Assembly (NCBI RefSeq): GCF_000143415.4
Contig: NW_003314424.1
Span: 1 to 24,453, forward strand
Direction of reading: 5' to 3'
From: Selaginella moellendorffii
Taxonomy: Eukaryota; Streptophyta; Lycopodiopsida; Selaginellales; Selaginellaceae
DNA: 24,453 nt
The translations under genes were made by a program, and so were the position numbers. Shown here in pieces: positions 1-8,010 of the stretch; position 1 is the first letter of the stretch; every line of letters begins with the position of its first letter. The notes under the pieces are model-generated. The model was given only the letters and a program-made list of their open reading frames with translations. It was not told the origin of the DNA and did not search any database.

Positions 1-268
1 ACCCTAGACCCTAACCCCTAGGCCCTAAGCCCTAAACCCTAAACCTTAAACCCTAAACCCTAAACCCTAAACCCTAAACCCTAAACCCTAAACCCTAAAC
101 CCTAAACCCTAAACCCTAAACCCGGGCCCTAAATCCTAAACCCTAAACCCTAAACCCTAAACCCTAAACCCTAAACCCTAAACCCTAAACCCTAAACCCT
201 AAAACCCTAAACCCTAAACCCTAAACCCTAAACCCTAAACCCTAAACCCTAAACCCTAAACCCTAAAA
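1..268. repeat. Terminal telomeric array (CCCTAAA)n
   Basis: Near-perfect head-to-tail CCCTAAA heptamers, the C-rich strand of the plant-type telomere repeat (TTTAGGG on the other strand). In this orientation a left chromosome end is expected at base 1. Variant units occur in the first 50 bases (CCCTAGA, CCCTAACC, CCCTAAG), around 121-136 (CCCGGGCCCTAAATC) and near 200 (an extra A). The array stops at about 268, where unique sequence begins. Confidence 0.97.
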
Positions 269-785
269 GCCTCTATGTCGTAAAAAAAAGGTACTAGAGA
301 AATTCCTTAATAATATGAATGTTATTTAGTTTCATGAAAATACACTAAGGGTCAAATGAGTTAAATGACTTCTCCAGACTAGCAATGCCTCTTGCTACAC
401 CTTCACAATTAGATTCGTTAGAAAAAGATAACATTGAATAATATCTAAATGTTCTCACCATTAAGTTATATGTCTGGCTAATAGGAATGACGTTCATCTT
501 GGAAAGCTCACCACACGCTCAATGAACAAACAAATAGTGTGTGCGCGCATGCCATCGCTCTTCTTTAGCTTCAGATTCGGCTTGTTCACCTTGACAATGA
601 GATTTATTATACAACCAGATGGACTCAGTCTGGACACAAAGTCACCGCACTAGTCACCATGCCCCAGATATGTCTAGCCCCTGGACAAAAAACATATAAT
701 TTCATGTCATTTTCAAATACTTGAAAATTTGTACCTAGTCCCATTTTACTGAATAAATCCCACTTTAACGAAATAGAGCTTAGAC
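269..785. other. Subtelomeric spacer, no gene seen
   Basis: About 520 bases of AT-rich sequence between the terminal telomere and the LINE fragment. I find no long reading frame, tandem repeat or recognisable RNA gene. It does not visibly match anything else in the window. It could be the distal part of the LINE insertion, a filler captured during end repair, or unrelated subtelomeric DNA. Confidence 0.6.
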
Positions 786-1928
786 CAAAATGTTGGGCGT
801 CCTTTTCGAGTCTTGAGAGGCGACATGCTGTTGCCAGCAGGGGACGAACAGGTCATGCCGATGGTGACGGATGACGAGGTCAAGGGTAGGATTCGAGTAA
901 TACGACAGGCTCCGAAGCAATCGGTGGTGGTTCAATCGTTGGCAGCACTAGAGGGGGAAGGCATTCTTAGATGGTGGCGACAGCAGCTCATCGAGGATCT
1001 GGATTGGGACCCCGCAGCATGGAAACGAGGAGCGAGAAGCTTCTTCTCCTTCGGCGTCAAGGAAGCAAGGGATGGTCTCTTGACCGGCAGGGAGGAGGCC
1101 CGAGGGGAGATCCCCAAGCTCTGGAAGAAATGGATCGAGCAAGGAGTTGAAGCAAATTAGGTGGTGGGCAACACGCTTGCGTTCTAGAAACTACCGGTAC
1201 AGGAGAAAGTCAAGGCCACCTCTTGGTTGGTGGCAAATAACGGGCTGCCGATAGGACAGTGGTTCCAGGAAGAAGCATGCCGACGGTGCAAGGAGTGTGG
1301 CGAGCTGGAGACAACGCGACATGTCCTATGGGAATGTGACGTGGCGAGAGAAGTTTGGCGACAGATCTTCAAGGCGACGCAGGAACTCGGCGATATTCCA
1401 GAGTTTGAGGCTCGGAGTGGGGATATCCTCCACTAGTTTGAGGGAGCTAGAGGCCCAGCCATTGGTCCAGCTTGGAGGCGTATTCGCTGCTACGGACGGC
1501 ACCGATGGAACATGCGAGTCCGGTGGGACGTGACAGGGGCTGAAGTTGGGATGTCAATCTGGGAGGCGTTGGGCCATGAGCGCTGGTCCATTTGGAGGGC
1601 AACAGGACTACAGGCACTTTGGGAGGCATGGAACCACTGTCGCTTTAATGGGCAGCAAGCGAGAATATCGGCAGTGGTGGTATCATGGTGGAGACTCACT
1701 CTTGCAGCGGTGCATCTTCACTACACCATCCTGAAAGAGCAGGCGAAACTGAGACAACTCGAGGAGTGGAGATCTAGGTGGCTCCCATGCTTCGGCAAAT
1801 TGGGAGGTGGCGAGATTCGCTGGCAATGGCGCCCCCCAGACTCTGTTCTAAGATCAGCTCGTGGGGGAGACTTGGACATCGACATGATTCGCTCGAGACG
1901 ACCATGTCCACTTCTACTCCAGGACTAG
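786..1928 (+). pseudogene. LINE ORF2 C-terminal fragment with RT-associated zinc-binding (zf-RVT) region
   Basis: One reading frame runs across the segment but is cut by three in-frame TAG codons at 1158, 1185 and 1434, and ends at a fourth TAG at 1926. The diagnostic part is at 1278-1350: the cysteine cluster CRRCKEC, then after seven residues HVLWEC and AREVW. This matches the CX2C...HX4C zinc-binding region that follows the RT domain in plant LINEs. The upstream part (about 813-1160) is rich in Trp and charged residues and resembles the connector before this motif. Downstream, 1512-1928 is a Trp-rich C-terminal tail. The gene is non-functional here because the catalytic domains are missing and the frame is broken. 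All stops are TAG, which fits Trp or Gln codons lost by single transitions. Confidence 0.75.
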
Positions 1929-2074
1929 GTCTAGCTGTGGCATATGAGGATCACGTAGAGTAGCTCATTGAGAGGGCGGCACGCCAATTTTTTGTATTAG
2001 TCCCATTGGGACATGGGGAATGTACATACACGTTCAGCGATCTCGCCGGATTGCAGCACCGCGGGGAGTCTTTG
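786..2074 (+). mobile_element. 5'-truncated LINE (non-LTR retrotransposon), 3' end against telomeric repeats
   Basis: The segment carries the region downstream of the reverse transcriptase of a plant LINE ORF2, followed by about 150 bases of 3' tail with a T-run at 1989-1994. No endonuclease or RT domain is present, so the element is heavily 5'-truncated, as is usual for target-primed reverse transcription. No poly(A) is visible. The sense 3' end meets a CCCTAAA array at 2075. That is the orientation expected if the G-strand 3' end of a telomere had primed the insertion. The 5' limit at about 786 is only an estimate, taken from where the coding frame becomes recognisable. Confidence 0.7.
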
Positions 2075-2157
2075 ACCCTAAACGCCTAAACGCGCCTAAA
2101 CCCTAAACCCTAAACCCTAAAACCCTAAACTAAAACCCTAAACCCTAAACCCTAAAC
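2075..2157. repeat. Interstitial telomeric array (CCCTAAA)n
   Basis: About 80 bases of CCCTAAA-type repeats lie 1.8 kb inside the terminal array and in the same orientation. The left part is degenerate (CCTAAACG, CGCCTAAA); the right part is near-perfect with a few slipped units. The left edge abuts the LINE 3' end. The right edge abuts, without a linker, a gypsy coding sequence broken inside the reverse transcriptase domain. The orientation is that of a former left chromosome end capping the gypsy fragment. Confidence 0.93.
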
Positions 2158-2713
2158 TGGTGCTCCGGTCTTGCTTGTGAAGAAGAAGGACGGTTCAATG
2201 CGAATGTGTATTGACTACCGCACTTTGAACAAGAAGACAATGAAGGATAAGATGCCGATGCCACATGTGGATGATATCCTAGACAAGCTTGGTGAAGCAT
2301 AAGTGTTTACCAAGATTGATCTGAGGAGGGGATATCATCAGATTGCAATGGATGATGCATCTATCTCCAAGACGGCATTCAACACAAGCTTCGGACATTT
2401 TGAGTTTGCAATTATGCCGTTTGGTTTGACAAATGCACTGGCCACATTTACTCGGTTGATGACGGAGGTATTTGGGCGTTATCTTCATGAGTTTGTGGAG
2501 ATTTTCTTGGACGTCTTGTTTTTAGCAAGAATATGGAGGAGCATAAGGTGCATTTGTGCAAGGTTCTTTTGAGACAGCAAACTTTATGCAAAGAAGAGCA
2601 AATGTGAATTTGCAAAGTCGGAGGTGGAATATCTAGGCCATATTGTGACATCTCAGGGTGTCAAGACAGATCCAAGGAAGGTGGCTGTGGAAAACTAGCC
2701 TACACCGACTACA
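2158..2713 (+). pseudogene. Gypsy reverse transcriptase fragment, inactivated
   Basis: The conserved gypsy RT blocks are readable: [46 protein letters not shown] and MPFGLTNA, then the thumb region (KCEFAKSEVEYLGHIV). RT would copy element RNA into DNA in virus-like particles. The gene is dead: TAA at 2300-2302, a frameshift around 2508-2520 and a second near 2580, and TAG at 2697-2699 where gypsy proteins usually have Trp before Pro-Thr-Pro. The catalytic YxDD box reads F-L-D-V, so the second aspartate is lost. The fragment starts at the telomere junction, so the first RT block is absent. Confidence 0.9.
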
Positions 2714-3340
2714 GTGGCCGAGTTGCGCAATTTTCTTGGTATGGCTAGTTACTACCGACGTTTCCAACTTAAGTTTGTAGAGGTGGCTATTCCTTTGACG
2801 CAGTTGTTACGCAAGAATGTGCCATTCGAGTGGAAGAAGCCACAAGAGGAGAGTTTTGTGGTGCTGAAACAATTGTTGAGCGAGACTCCAGTGCTTTGCA
2901 TTGCTGATCCATCAAAACCTTACGAGGTGACATGCAATGCGAGTGGTTATGCACTGGGAGGAGTTCTCATGCAAGAGGGACAGCCTATTGCATATGAGAG
3001 TCAAACTTTGAATTCTGCGGAGCAACACTATTCCACATATGAGCAAAAGTTACTCTCTATTGTTCATGCTTTGCGGACGTGGTGGCACTATCTTTATGGT
3101 GCAATGTTCGTGGTGTTGACAGATCACAAACCACTTGTGTATCTGTTCACACAGAAGGAGTTGAACACTAGGCAAGCTCGTTGGATGGTCAAACTCATGG
3201 AGTTTGGGGAGTTTCCTATTGAGCATCTTCCGGGAAAATTAAATGTGGTGGCATATGCTTTATCTCGTGTTTGTCATGTGACGACGTTACGAACACGATT
3301 TTGTCATCATTTGAGTAAGGTGGTCAGCGAGTTTGGGTAG
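2714..3340 (+). pseudogene. Gypsy RT thumb / RNase H region, degenerate active site
   Basis: This open stretch of about 208 codons continues the pol frame; its first codon is not a real start. Residues 3-17 (ELRNFLGMASYYRRF) are the end of the RT thumb. RNase H spans about residues 68-186. The first catalytic Asp, expected in T-D-A-S, is Asn (N75). Glu near 110 in YSTYEQ and Asp137 in LTDHKPL are kept. The last Asp, expected in V-A-D-A-L-S-R, is Tyr (Y181). RNase H would degrade the RNA strand during reverse transcription, but two of four acidic residues are lost. TAG codons at 3338 and 3356 separate it from the integrase in the same frame. Confidence 0.9.
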
Positions 3341-3373
3341 TTGGTTGAGCATGCTTAGGCTCAGGATGCTGAG

Positions 3374-4627
3374 GTGGCCTCTTTGCAAGACCAGATGGAA
3401 GCCCCTTTCTCATTGGTGGATGGGATTCATTACTACAATGGCCGTGTATATTTGCCATGGGTGGATGCGTTAATTACTCAAGTTTTATTCCACTATCATG
3501 ATCGTCTAGAGGCCGGTCATTTTGGGGGGAAAAAGACGTATGAGTTGATTAAGCGCAACTTTTATTGGAGGAATATGAAGGCTGATATCCTCAAGTATTA
3601 TAAATCATGTGAGCTTTGTCAGCGGGTTAAGGTGCCACGGGAGAAGCCAGAGGGACTTTTGCAACCTTTACCTATTCCTCAGAGCCGTTGGTGTAGTATC
3701 TTTATGGACTTCATCACTTGTTTGCCACGAACACAGAGGCAAAAGGAGCAGGTATGGGTCATAGTGGATCGGTTGACGAAGTATGTGCGGTTGTTGGCTC
3801 TTCGGAAGACTGTCACTGCCTCAGACTTGGCTGCGGTTTACTTGGAGAAGGTTTTTCCTGATTTTGGTTTGCTGGAGGACATCATTAATGATCGAGATTC
3901 AAAGTTCACCAGTGGATTTTGGAAAAGCTTTGCAAAAGCTATGCAAGTGACTTTTAAACTCTCGAGTGGAGATCATCCTCAGACAAATGGGCAAACCGAG
4001 TGGGTGAATCAGGTGGTGGAGGATATGCTACGTTGTAGCATTGGTCAAAGGCAAGGACAGTGGGATCTATATCTTCTGTTGGTGCAATTTGCTTACAACA
4101 ATAGCCAACACAATGGAACCAAGCTAAGTCCTTATTTTGCCATGTTTGGAAGGCATCCTCGAACAACGGTGGAGTTGGGTTTGCATTTGAGTAAGGACGT
4201 TCAAGATAAGCTTGATTCCGAGGTGACTGATTTGGCCACAGAACTTGATGAGATTTTGGTGGTGTGCAAACGGAATTTACAAGCAGCTCAGGATAGAGCG
4301 GAGAAGTTTGCCAATGAGCATCGCCAATTCCGGGAATATAAGGTGGGTGATCTCATCTTTGTGCGTGTGATCTTTCCGTCAAGTGAGCGGCGGAACACCT
4401 TAGTGCCTTTACGGACAGGGAAGAGTGATAAACTTTCCCATCGATATGCTGGTCCATATGAAGTGCTGGAGTGCATTGGTAATGCAGCTTATCAAGTGCG
4501 GCTGCCAGCTGGGGTGAAAATTCATCCGGTATTTTATGTCAGCCAGTTGAAAGGCGTACTATCTCGGAGTGACGGGCCCAATGCCTCCTTGATGTATACG
4601 GCTGTGGAAGATGGACCAGGAGCTTGA
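3374..4627 (+). CDS. Ty3/gypsy integrase (C-terminal part of pol), catalytically complete
   Basis: This open frame of 417 codons belongs to pol and follows two TAG codons in the same frame, so the first codon is not a natural start. The zinc-binding HHCC module is complete (H42-X6-H49, C79-X2-C82). The catalytic core has D112 (MDFI), D173 (NDRD) and E209 (GQTEW), spaced D-X35-E as in retroviral-type integrases. A GPY motif (residues 360-362, with the HPVFYVSQLK block after it) marks the C-terminal domain. Integrase would join the element cDNA to the chromosome. It appears functional in motif content, unlike RT and RNase H just upstream, but has no evident promoter of its own. The frame ends 75 bases before the LTR. 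A related copy at 23683 continues in a different frame at this point, suggesting a small indel upstream of the stop here. Confidence 0.88.
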   Translation: MASLQDQMEAPFSLVDGIHYYNGRVYLPWVDALITQVLFHYHDRLEAGHFGGKKTYELIKRNFYWRNMKADILKYYKSCELCQRVKVPREKPEGLLQPLPIPQSRWCSIFMDFITCLPRTQRQKEQVWVIVDRLTKYVRLLALRKTVTASDLAAVYLEKVFPDFGLLEDIINDRDSKFTSGFWKSFAKAMQVTFKLSSGDHPQTNGQTEWVNQVVEDMLRCSIGQRQGQWDLYLLLVQFAYNNSQHNGTKLSPYFAMFGRHPRTTVELGLHLSKDVQDKLDSEVTDLATELDEILVVCKRNLQAAQDRAEKFANEHRQFREYKVGDLIFVRVIFPSSERRNTLVPLRTGKSDKLSHRYAGPYEVLECIGNAAYQVRLPAGVKIHPVFYVSQLKGVLSRSDGPNASLMYTAVEDGPGA

Positions 4628-4688
4628 GTAGGGTTCCCCAGAAAGGGTGATCACCGGTACAAGTCGTCCTTGGGACAAGGACTTTGTT

Positions 4689-4701
4689 GGGGGGGAAGAA
4701 T
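4689..4701 (+). other. Polypurine tract of the gypsy element
   Basis: Seven G residues, then AAGAA and one T, immediately before the TG that opens the 3' LTR. A purine run in this position is where plus-strand DNA synthesis is primed in LTR retroelements. The same tract and spacing recur at 23768-23780. Confidence 0.85.
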
Positions 4702-4934
4702 TGTTAGGCATCAGCTTTGACTATGTGGTCAACGTTAGTCAAAGGGAGGCTCAAGGGTATATTAAGGCATGTTAGGGTAAGGGACTTAACCTACCCTAGA
4801 GCTCACAATGGAGCGGCGGCACAGTGGAGCTTTTGAGGTAGCTCGGGGGTGGTTGGGTGGTGAGGAACCTCAAGAGGTGGCGTAGCATAATCTAGGGCGA
4901 CTAGATCTCTGTCTTTTTGTGCTGGATCATAACA
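4702..4934 (+). repeat. 3' LTR of the gypsy element (233 bp)
   Basis: It starts TGTTA and ends TAACA, the usual TG...CA boundaries extended to a 5-bp terminal inverted repeat. It directly follows the polypurine tract. A second copy of exactly the same length lies at 23781-24013, with substitutions scattered through it, and similarity stops at the same base in both. The first 5 bases of right flank are CAAGC. The matching left duplication cannot be checked because the element is 5' truncated. Confidence 0.88.
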
Positions 4935-5029
4935 CAAGCCCACTCCTAGGACCTTCTGATGCCAACACTAGTGGTGATATACTTCAGCACCAATAAAAGT
5001 GGGACTAAGGTACAGCTCCGATACCAAAT
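4935..5029 (-). mobile_element. Internal-region stub of a minus-strand LTR element
   Basis: These 95 bases lie between the gypsy LTR and the 1.46-kb LTR that follows. On the minus strand they run from the LTR end through a tRNA-Met primer site into the body of the element, which is cut off at 4934. This places the main body of the minus-strand element to the left, displaced or lost by the gypsy insertion. Confidence 0.65.
5015..5026 (-). other. Primer binding site, tRNA-iMet type
   Basis: On the minus strand the sequence is TGGTATCGGAGC. It matches the complement of the 3' end of plant initiator methionine tRNA (TGGTATCAGAGC) at 11 of 12 positions. It starts 3 bases after the CA end of the minus-strand LTR (5030-5031), which is the expected spacing. 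This is what identifies 5030-6490 as an LTR rather than an anonymous repeat. Confidence 0.75.
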
Positions 5030-6490
5030 TGTAAACGACTAAAGTTTCCATTCTACTTTCGTCACTTAACCACACCTTTGACCCCTTGGAGGAGTCTCAT
5101 TCACAACCTCCTTAAGTCCAATTTAGGACTTGGGACTTGCTAGTCCCAAGAATGGCATCCATGCCACTCATCCCTTGCACTTGGTCCAAGTGCTCCACGT
5201 GTCCAATCCCAAGACTGACACCCAAAGGTACCACTGACATATTGGCCCATTACACTAAGGCCATGCCCATTCACCTTTGCCACACTGGTGGTCCAATACG
5301 ACTTGCATCACAATCCCGTCTCTCCAAGACTGAGCTATCTGTCCACGAGTGGTCATCCTATATCCACTCCTTAGCATCCTTAGGATGCCCACAGAAATGG
5401 GGAATAGCCTTCCCCAACATCCCTTTGTCAGTTCCTGCCAAGTCCCTTTTCTGTCCATGGCCATGTTCACCAATATTGCTACTAGATCAAGGCCCGCAGG
5501 CCCGGCCACTAAGTCCCATTGTCCTCTGGGACTTCCTCACCATGTGACCATATCCGTAGTCACTACACTAGAGGACTTCTCCTCCTCCTTTCCCCCATTT
5601 GGGACTTCGGGACAACATTTCGGAACACCGTGGCCCTACGCGAGCCCCGTGGGTACTCTCCCCACCTTTCGCCTTTAGGTGCTCTAGCCATGGGCTTAGA
5701 GCGAGGTTCCGTTGAGCCACACCAGGTATCCAAGTAGGTAGTGCCACCCACACTTGGACTGGGAGCATCAGCCAGTCGATCTCCCGGGGGAACTAGAGCC
5801 GGCTCTTGAACACTTCACCAAGCTACCCCGCTTGTCGGTTCGTATTCACTCTAGTCTTGGACTTCCCAGTGGTCAGTTCATCACCCAACACTGGGTCTGG
5901 CCTTCCTGGGCCAAATTGGCCTTTCCTGGCCAAATTGGCTCCATTGCAGTCCTCCCCCTCACTATACTTTTGGAGCTCACCAAACCCCCCAGGGTCTGGG
6001 AGACGAACGCTTTGGGCTTTCACCCTCTTAGACTCGAACTCGGACTTGGACTCAGACTCAGACTCGGCCTCGGCCGCGGTCTCGGTCCCGGTCTCGGTCC
6101 CGGTCTCAGTCCTGGTCTCAGTCTCGGTCCCGGTCTCCTCGGTCTCGGTCTCGGTCTTGGTCTCAGTCCCGGTCTCTCCATCTCGGACTCCATCTCGGAC
6201 TCCACCTCGGACTCCAACTTGGGTCCATCTCAGACTCCAACTTGGGTCCATCTCGGACACTTCCACGTGTCATGCGTTGGTCCTTTTGGGTCCCTTTTTT
6301 GGAGCCTCGCTTATTGCTCGCTTCATGCTCGTTCCTTGAGCACTCTGTTGGGAGTTCCATTCCCGCTCTCAACCTTTCAAGTCAAAGCCTTTTAGTCCAA
6401 ACGTGTTACGCTTGTTTGGCTTTTGCTTCGGCCACTACCACGTGGCACCCTTTCGGCTCCACTTTGGGGCTTAGGGATTTGCGTCTCAGA
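5030..6490 (-). repeat. CTCGGN-array LTR, copy 1 (1.46 kb)
   Basis: On the minus strand the LTR runs from 6490 (GTCTCAGA on the plus strand, GTCTCACA in the other copies) to 5030 (TGTAAACG on the plus strand). Four blocks can be followed through the window on the plus strand: A (about 5030-5779), B (about 5780-6030, starting GGGGGAACTAGAGCC), C (about 6030-6255, a CTCGGN hexamer array) and D (about 6256-6490). Copies of these blocks occur at 10891-11781, 14242-15517, 16643-21362 and 24015-24453. CACGTG sites lie at 5196-5201, 6264-6269 and 6439-6444. Many short open frames cross it but none resembles a protein. Confidence 0.75.
6030..6255. repeat. CTCGGN-type hexamer array (short form)
   Basis: Degenerate six-base units (GGACTC, AGACTC, GGTCTC, GGTCCC) pass into 12-base GGACTCCATCTC units. 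It is the internal minisatellite of LTR copy 1 and much shorter than the arrays at 14480-15290 and 17620-21128. Confidence 0.85.
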
Positions 6491-7427
6491 CTGTGGTGTC
6501 ATCATTTCACCCTTTTGCTCCTCTCTATGGAACCTTCATTTCTACCATCTCTTGGTTTATTTATTGTGTGACACTTTGTTTTCTTGCTTTGTATGGAGGT
6601 TTTTGTCCCTAGCTCGTCCATGCATTATTGCTTGCAACCTTGCTCCAAAGTTCACATCTAACCCTCTTCTGTGGTGGTTCATCATCATCTTCTTCTTCTT
6701 TTCATGATGAGGAAGGACTCTTGTCTTGAATTTCATCACTTGTCACTTTTTGTCTCACTATTACCCTCTTCATTATCATTGTGTTGTACCTTGTCTTCAT
6801 CGTCCTCACACTCCTAATCATTTGACGTTGATGTTAATGAGGATGTATCGCTTAATGTATGTTTATCATCAACAACCTGATCGACATTATGTCTATCATT
6901 TGGATTGTAGTTGGAGAGGTCATGGAATGGATGCTCCAATTCTTCTATTTCCCTCTGATAAAAAAGTCTCTCAATTAGAATCCTATTGTTGACTATCCAC
7001 AACAACAATGCCGGTTAGTTTGTCCTTGAGGATTCCATAAGCAGTGAAGGTTGTATCAATTCCTTCTCTACAGACTGTATTGTAATTGATGGAACCCTAA
7101 ACTCTGAGTCTTGAACAATATTCCTGATGAATGTCTTTTGAAGCTCTGTATAAATGGCCTTCCTTCCCTATTCATGTCTTTGTTAGGAATCTCCTCTTCT
7201 TTGATGACAATCCCATAGACTATTGGACTGTTTGGGTTGGTAAGATCCACCAACACTAGATCATCATCTTGTATCTCTAACGTCCACTTTTGTGGTTGTG
7301 TGGAGTTGCAGCCTCTTTCACTCTGATGGACTCATGTAGAAGTGTTTTAGATTGCTGGGCCTAGAAACATGAAAGAACTTATTAGAATTACTTAAAATAT
7401 TTTTGAAATGGGAGAGAATGGATCCTA
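6491..7427. other. Non-coding or unrecognised sequence after LTR copy 1
   Basis: This starts right after the LTR boundary, so bases 6491 onward are the flank into which the LTR element inserted. It has a CAT/CTT-rich stretch at 6680-6710. Short minus-strand open stretches (see 7068-7331) are interrupted by stops. I recognise no domain and no repeat shared with the rest of the window. Confidence 0.5.
7068..7331 (-). pseudogene. Unrecognised minus-strand coding remnant
   Basis: An open stretch of about 88 codons, bounded by an in-frame stop upstream (7332-7334) and TAG at its end. The peptide has an ordered hydrophobic/acidic pattern (LEIQDDDLVLVDL, IVYGIVIKEEEI) that looks more protein-like than the low-complexity frames elsewhere. 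Downstream, a nearby frame at 6814-7008 is acidic and Asp/Ser-rich but separated by stops. I cannot assign a family. It may be an exon or a fragment of the DNA interrupted by LTR copy 1, or a chance frame. Confidence 0.25.
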
Positions 7428-8010
7428 GTGTGAGGCCTCATGCTAAGTGAAAGGGGTAATGGAAGTAATTCTATAGCAGGTTAATAGCATGAGGACTCAA
7501 GAATGGATAGGGTGTATGAAAGGGGTAGTGGAGGTAATTCTATAGGAGGTTATTAGCATAAGGCCTCACACTTAAGAATGGATGGGGTGTGTTTGCCAAT
7601 TCCTTGATAATAATATTACTTGTCCCATGGACAGATGTTCAAGCAAGATTACCATCAAGAAACTAGACAAACCAAAATCTTTTTAGCACTTTAGCATAAG
7701 GCCTCATGCTAATCCTTAAGCATGAGTCCAGTCACAATGTGTTGATGGAGATTACTAGCATGAGGCCTCACACTTAGATTGCTTGTGATATTTTTCCTAG
7801 TTTCTTGATGACAATCTTATTCACTTATGCAATAAACATGCATGCAAAGGAGATTGGTGTCGAGAAACTAGGCTAGAGGAGGTGGGTGGGCTTTTTTTCA
7901 TGGTGTGAGGCCTCACACTAATGTTTTTGTGTGAGGTTGGACACCATCCAGATTGGATTAAGGTATTATGGAGGGATGAAGTCATTTTCTTGGCATGAGG
8001 CCTCATGCTA
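7428..8010. repeat. Cluster of seven short palindromic GAGGCCTC sites
   Basis: A motif with an AGGCCT centre recurs at about 7428-7444, 7486-7500 (degenerate), 7555-7572, 7693-7710, 7756-7776, 7903-7918 and 7993-8008. Two half-site types are mixed: GTGTGAGG and GCATGAGG. The site at 7903-7918 is a perfect 16-bp palindrome of the first type, and 7993-8008 a perfect 16-bp palindrome of the second. The site at 7693-7710 is one base short of an 18-bp palindrome. The rest are hybrids of the two types. Spacing is irregular, roughly 60-140 bases, and the sites do not occur elsewhere in the window. Confidence 0.85.
7451..7589. repeat. Two-copy tandem duplication, about 69 bp
   Basis: The segment starting AAGGGGTAATGGAAGTAATT (7451) is repeated with substitutions from 7520. 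Each copy carries one palindromic site and ends with AAGAATGGAT and a GGTGTRT stretch. This is a local duplication within the palindrome cluster and accounts for two of the seven sites. Confidence 0.75.

Larger units (their letters stand above)
2158..4934 (+). mobile_element. Ty3/gypsy LTR retrotransposon, 5' truncated
   Basis: The order is reverse transcriptase, RNase H, integrase, polypurine tract, 3' LTR, which is the Ty3/gypsy order (integrase last). The 5' LTR, gag, protease and RT N-terminus are missing because the element begins in the middle of RT exactly at the telomeric junction. No chromodomain is recognisable after the integrase GPY motif. The 3' LTR end (4934) is followed by the internal region of a different, minus-strand LTR element, so this gypsy probably inserted into that element. 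A second 3' end of the same family occurs at 23683-24013. Confidence 0.92.

Noticed and set aside
5015-5026. Methionine-tRNA-like sequence as a possible tRNA gene.
   Set aside because: Only the 3' end complement is present; there is no cloverleaf, anticodon arm or A/B box. It is a primer site.
5137-5547. A 136-codon frame with ATG, and similar ones at 16699 and 16962.
   Set aside because: They lie inside block A of the LTR, differ between copies by frameshifts and stops, and show no conserved protein.
5754-6395. A 213-codon frame with Leu-Gly repeats and a 147-codon Glu/Thr-rich frame on the opposite strand.
   Set aside because: Both are readings of the copy 1 hexamer array and its flanks on opposite strands.
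6726-6992. An 88-codon plus-strand frame starting with ATG.
   Set aside because: Composition is typical of random AT-rich sequence (His/Tyr/Leu-rich), it overlaps minus-strand frames, and no family is recognisable.
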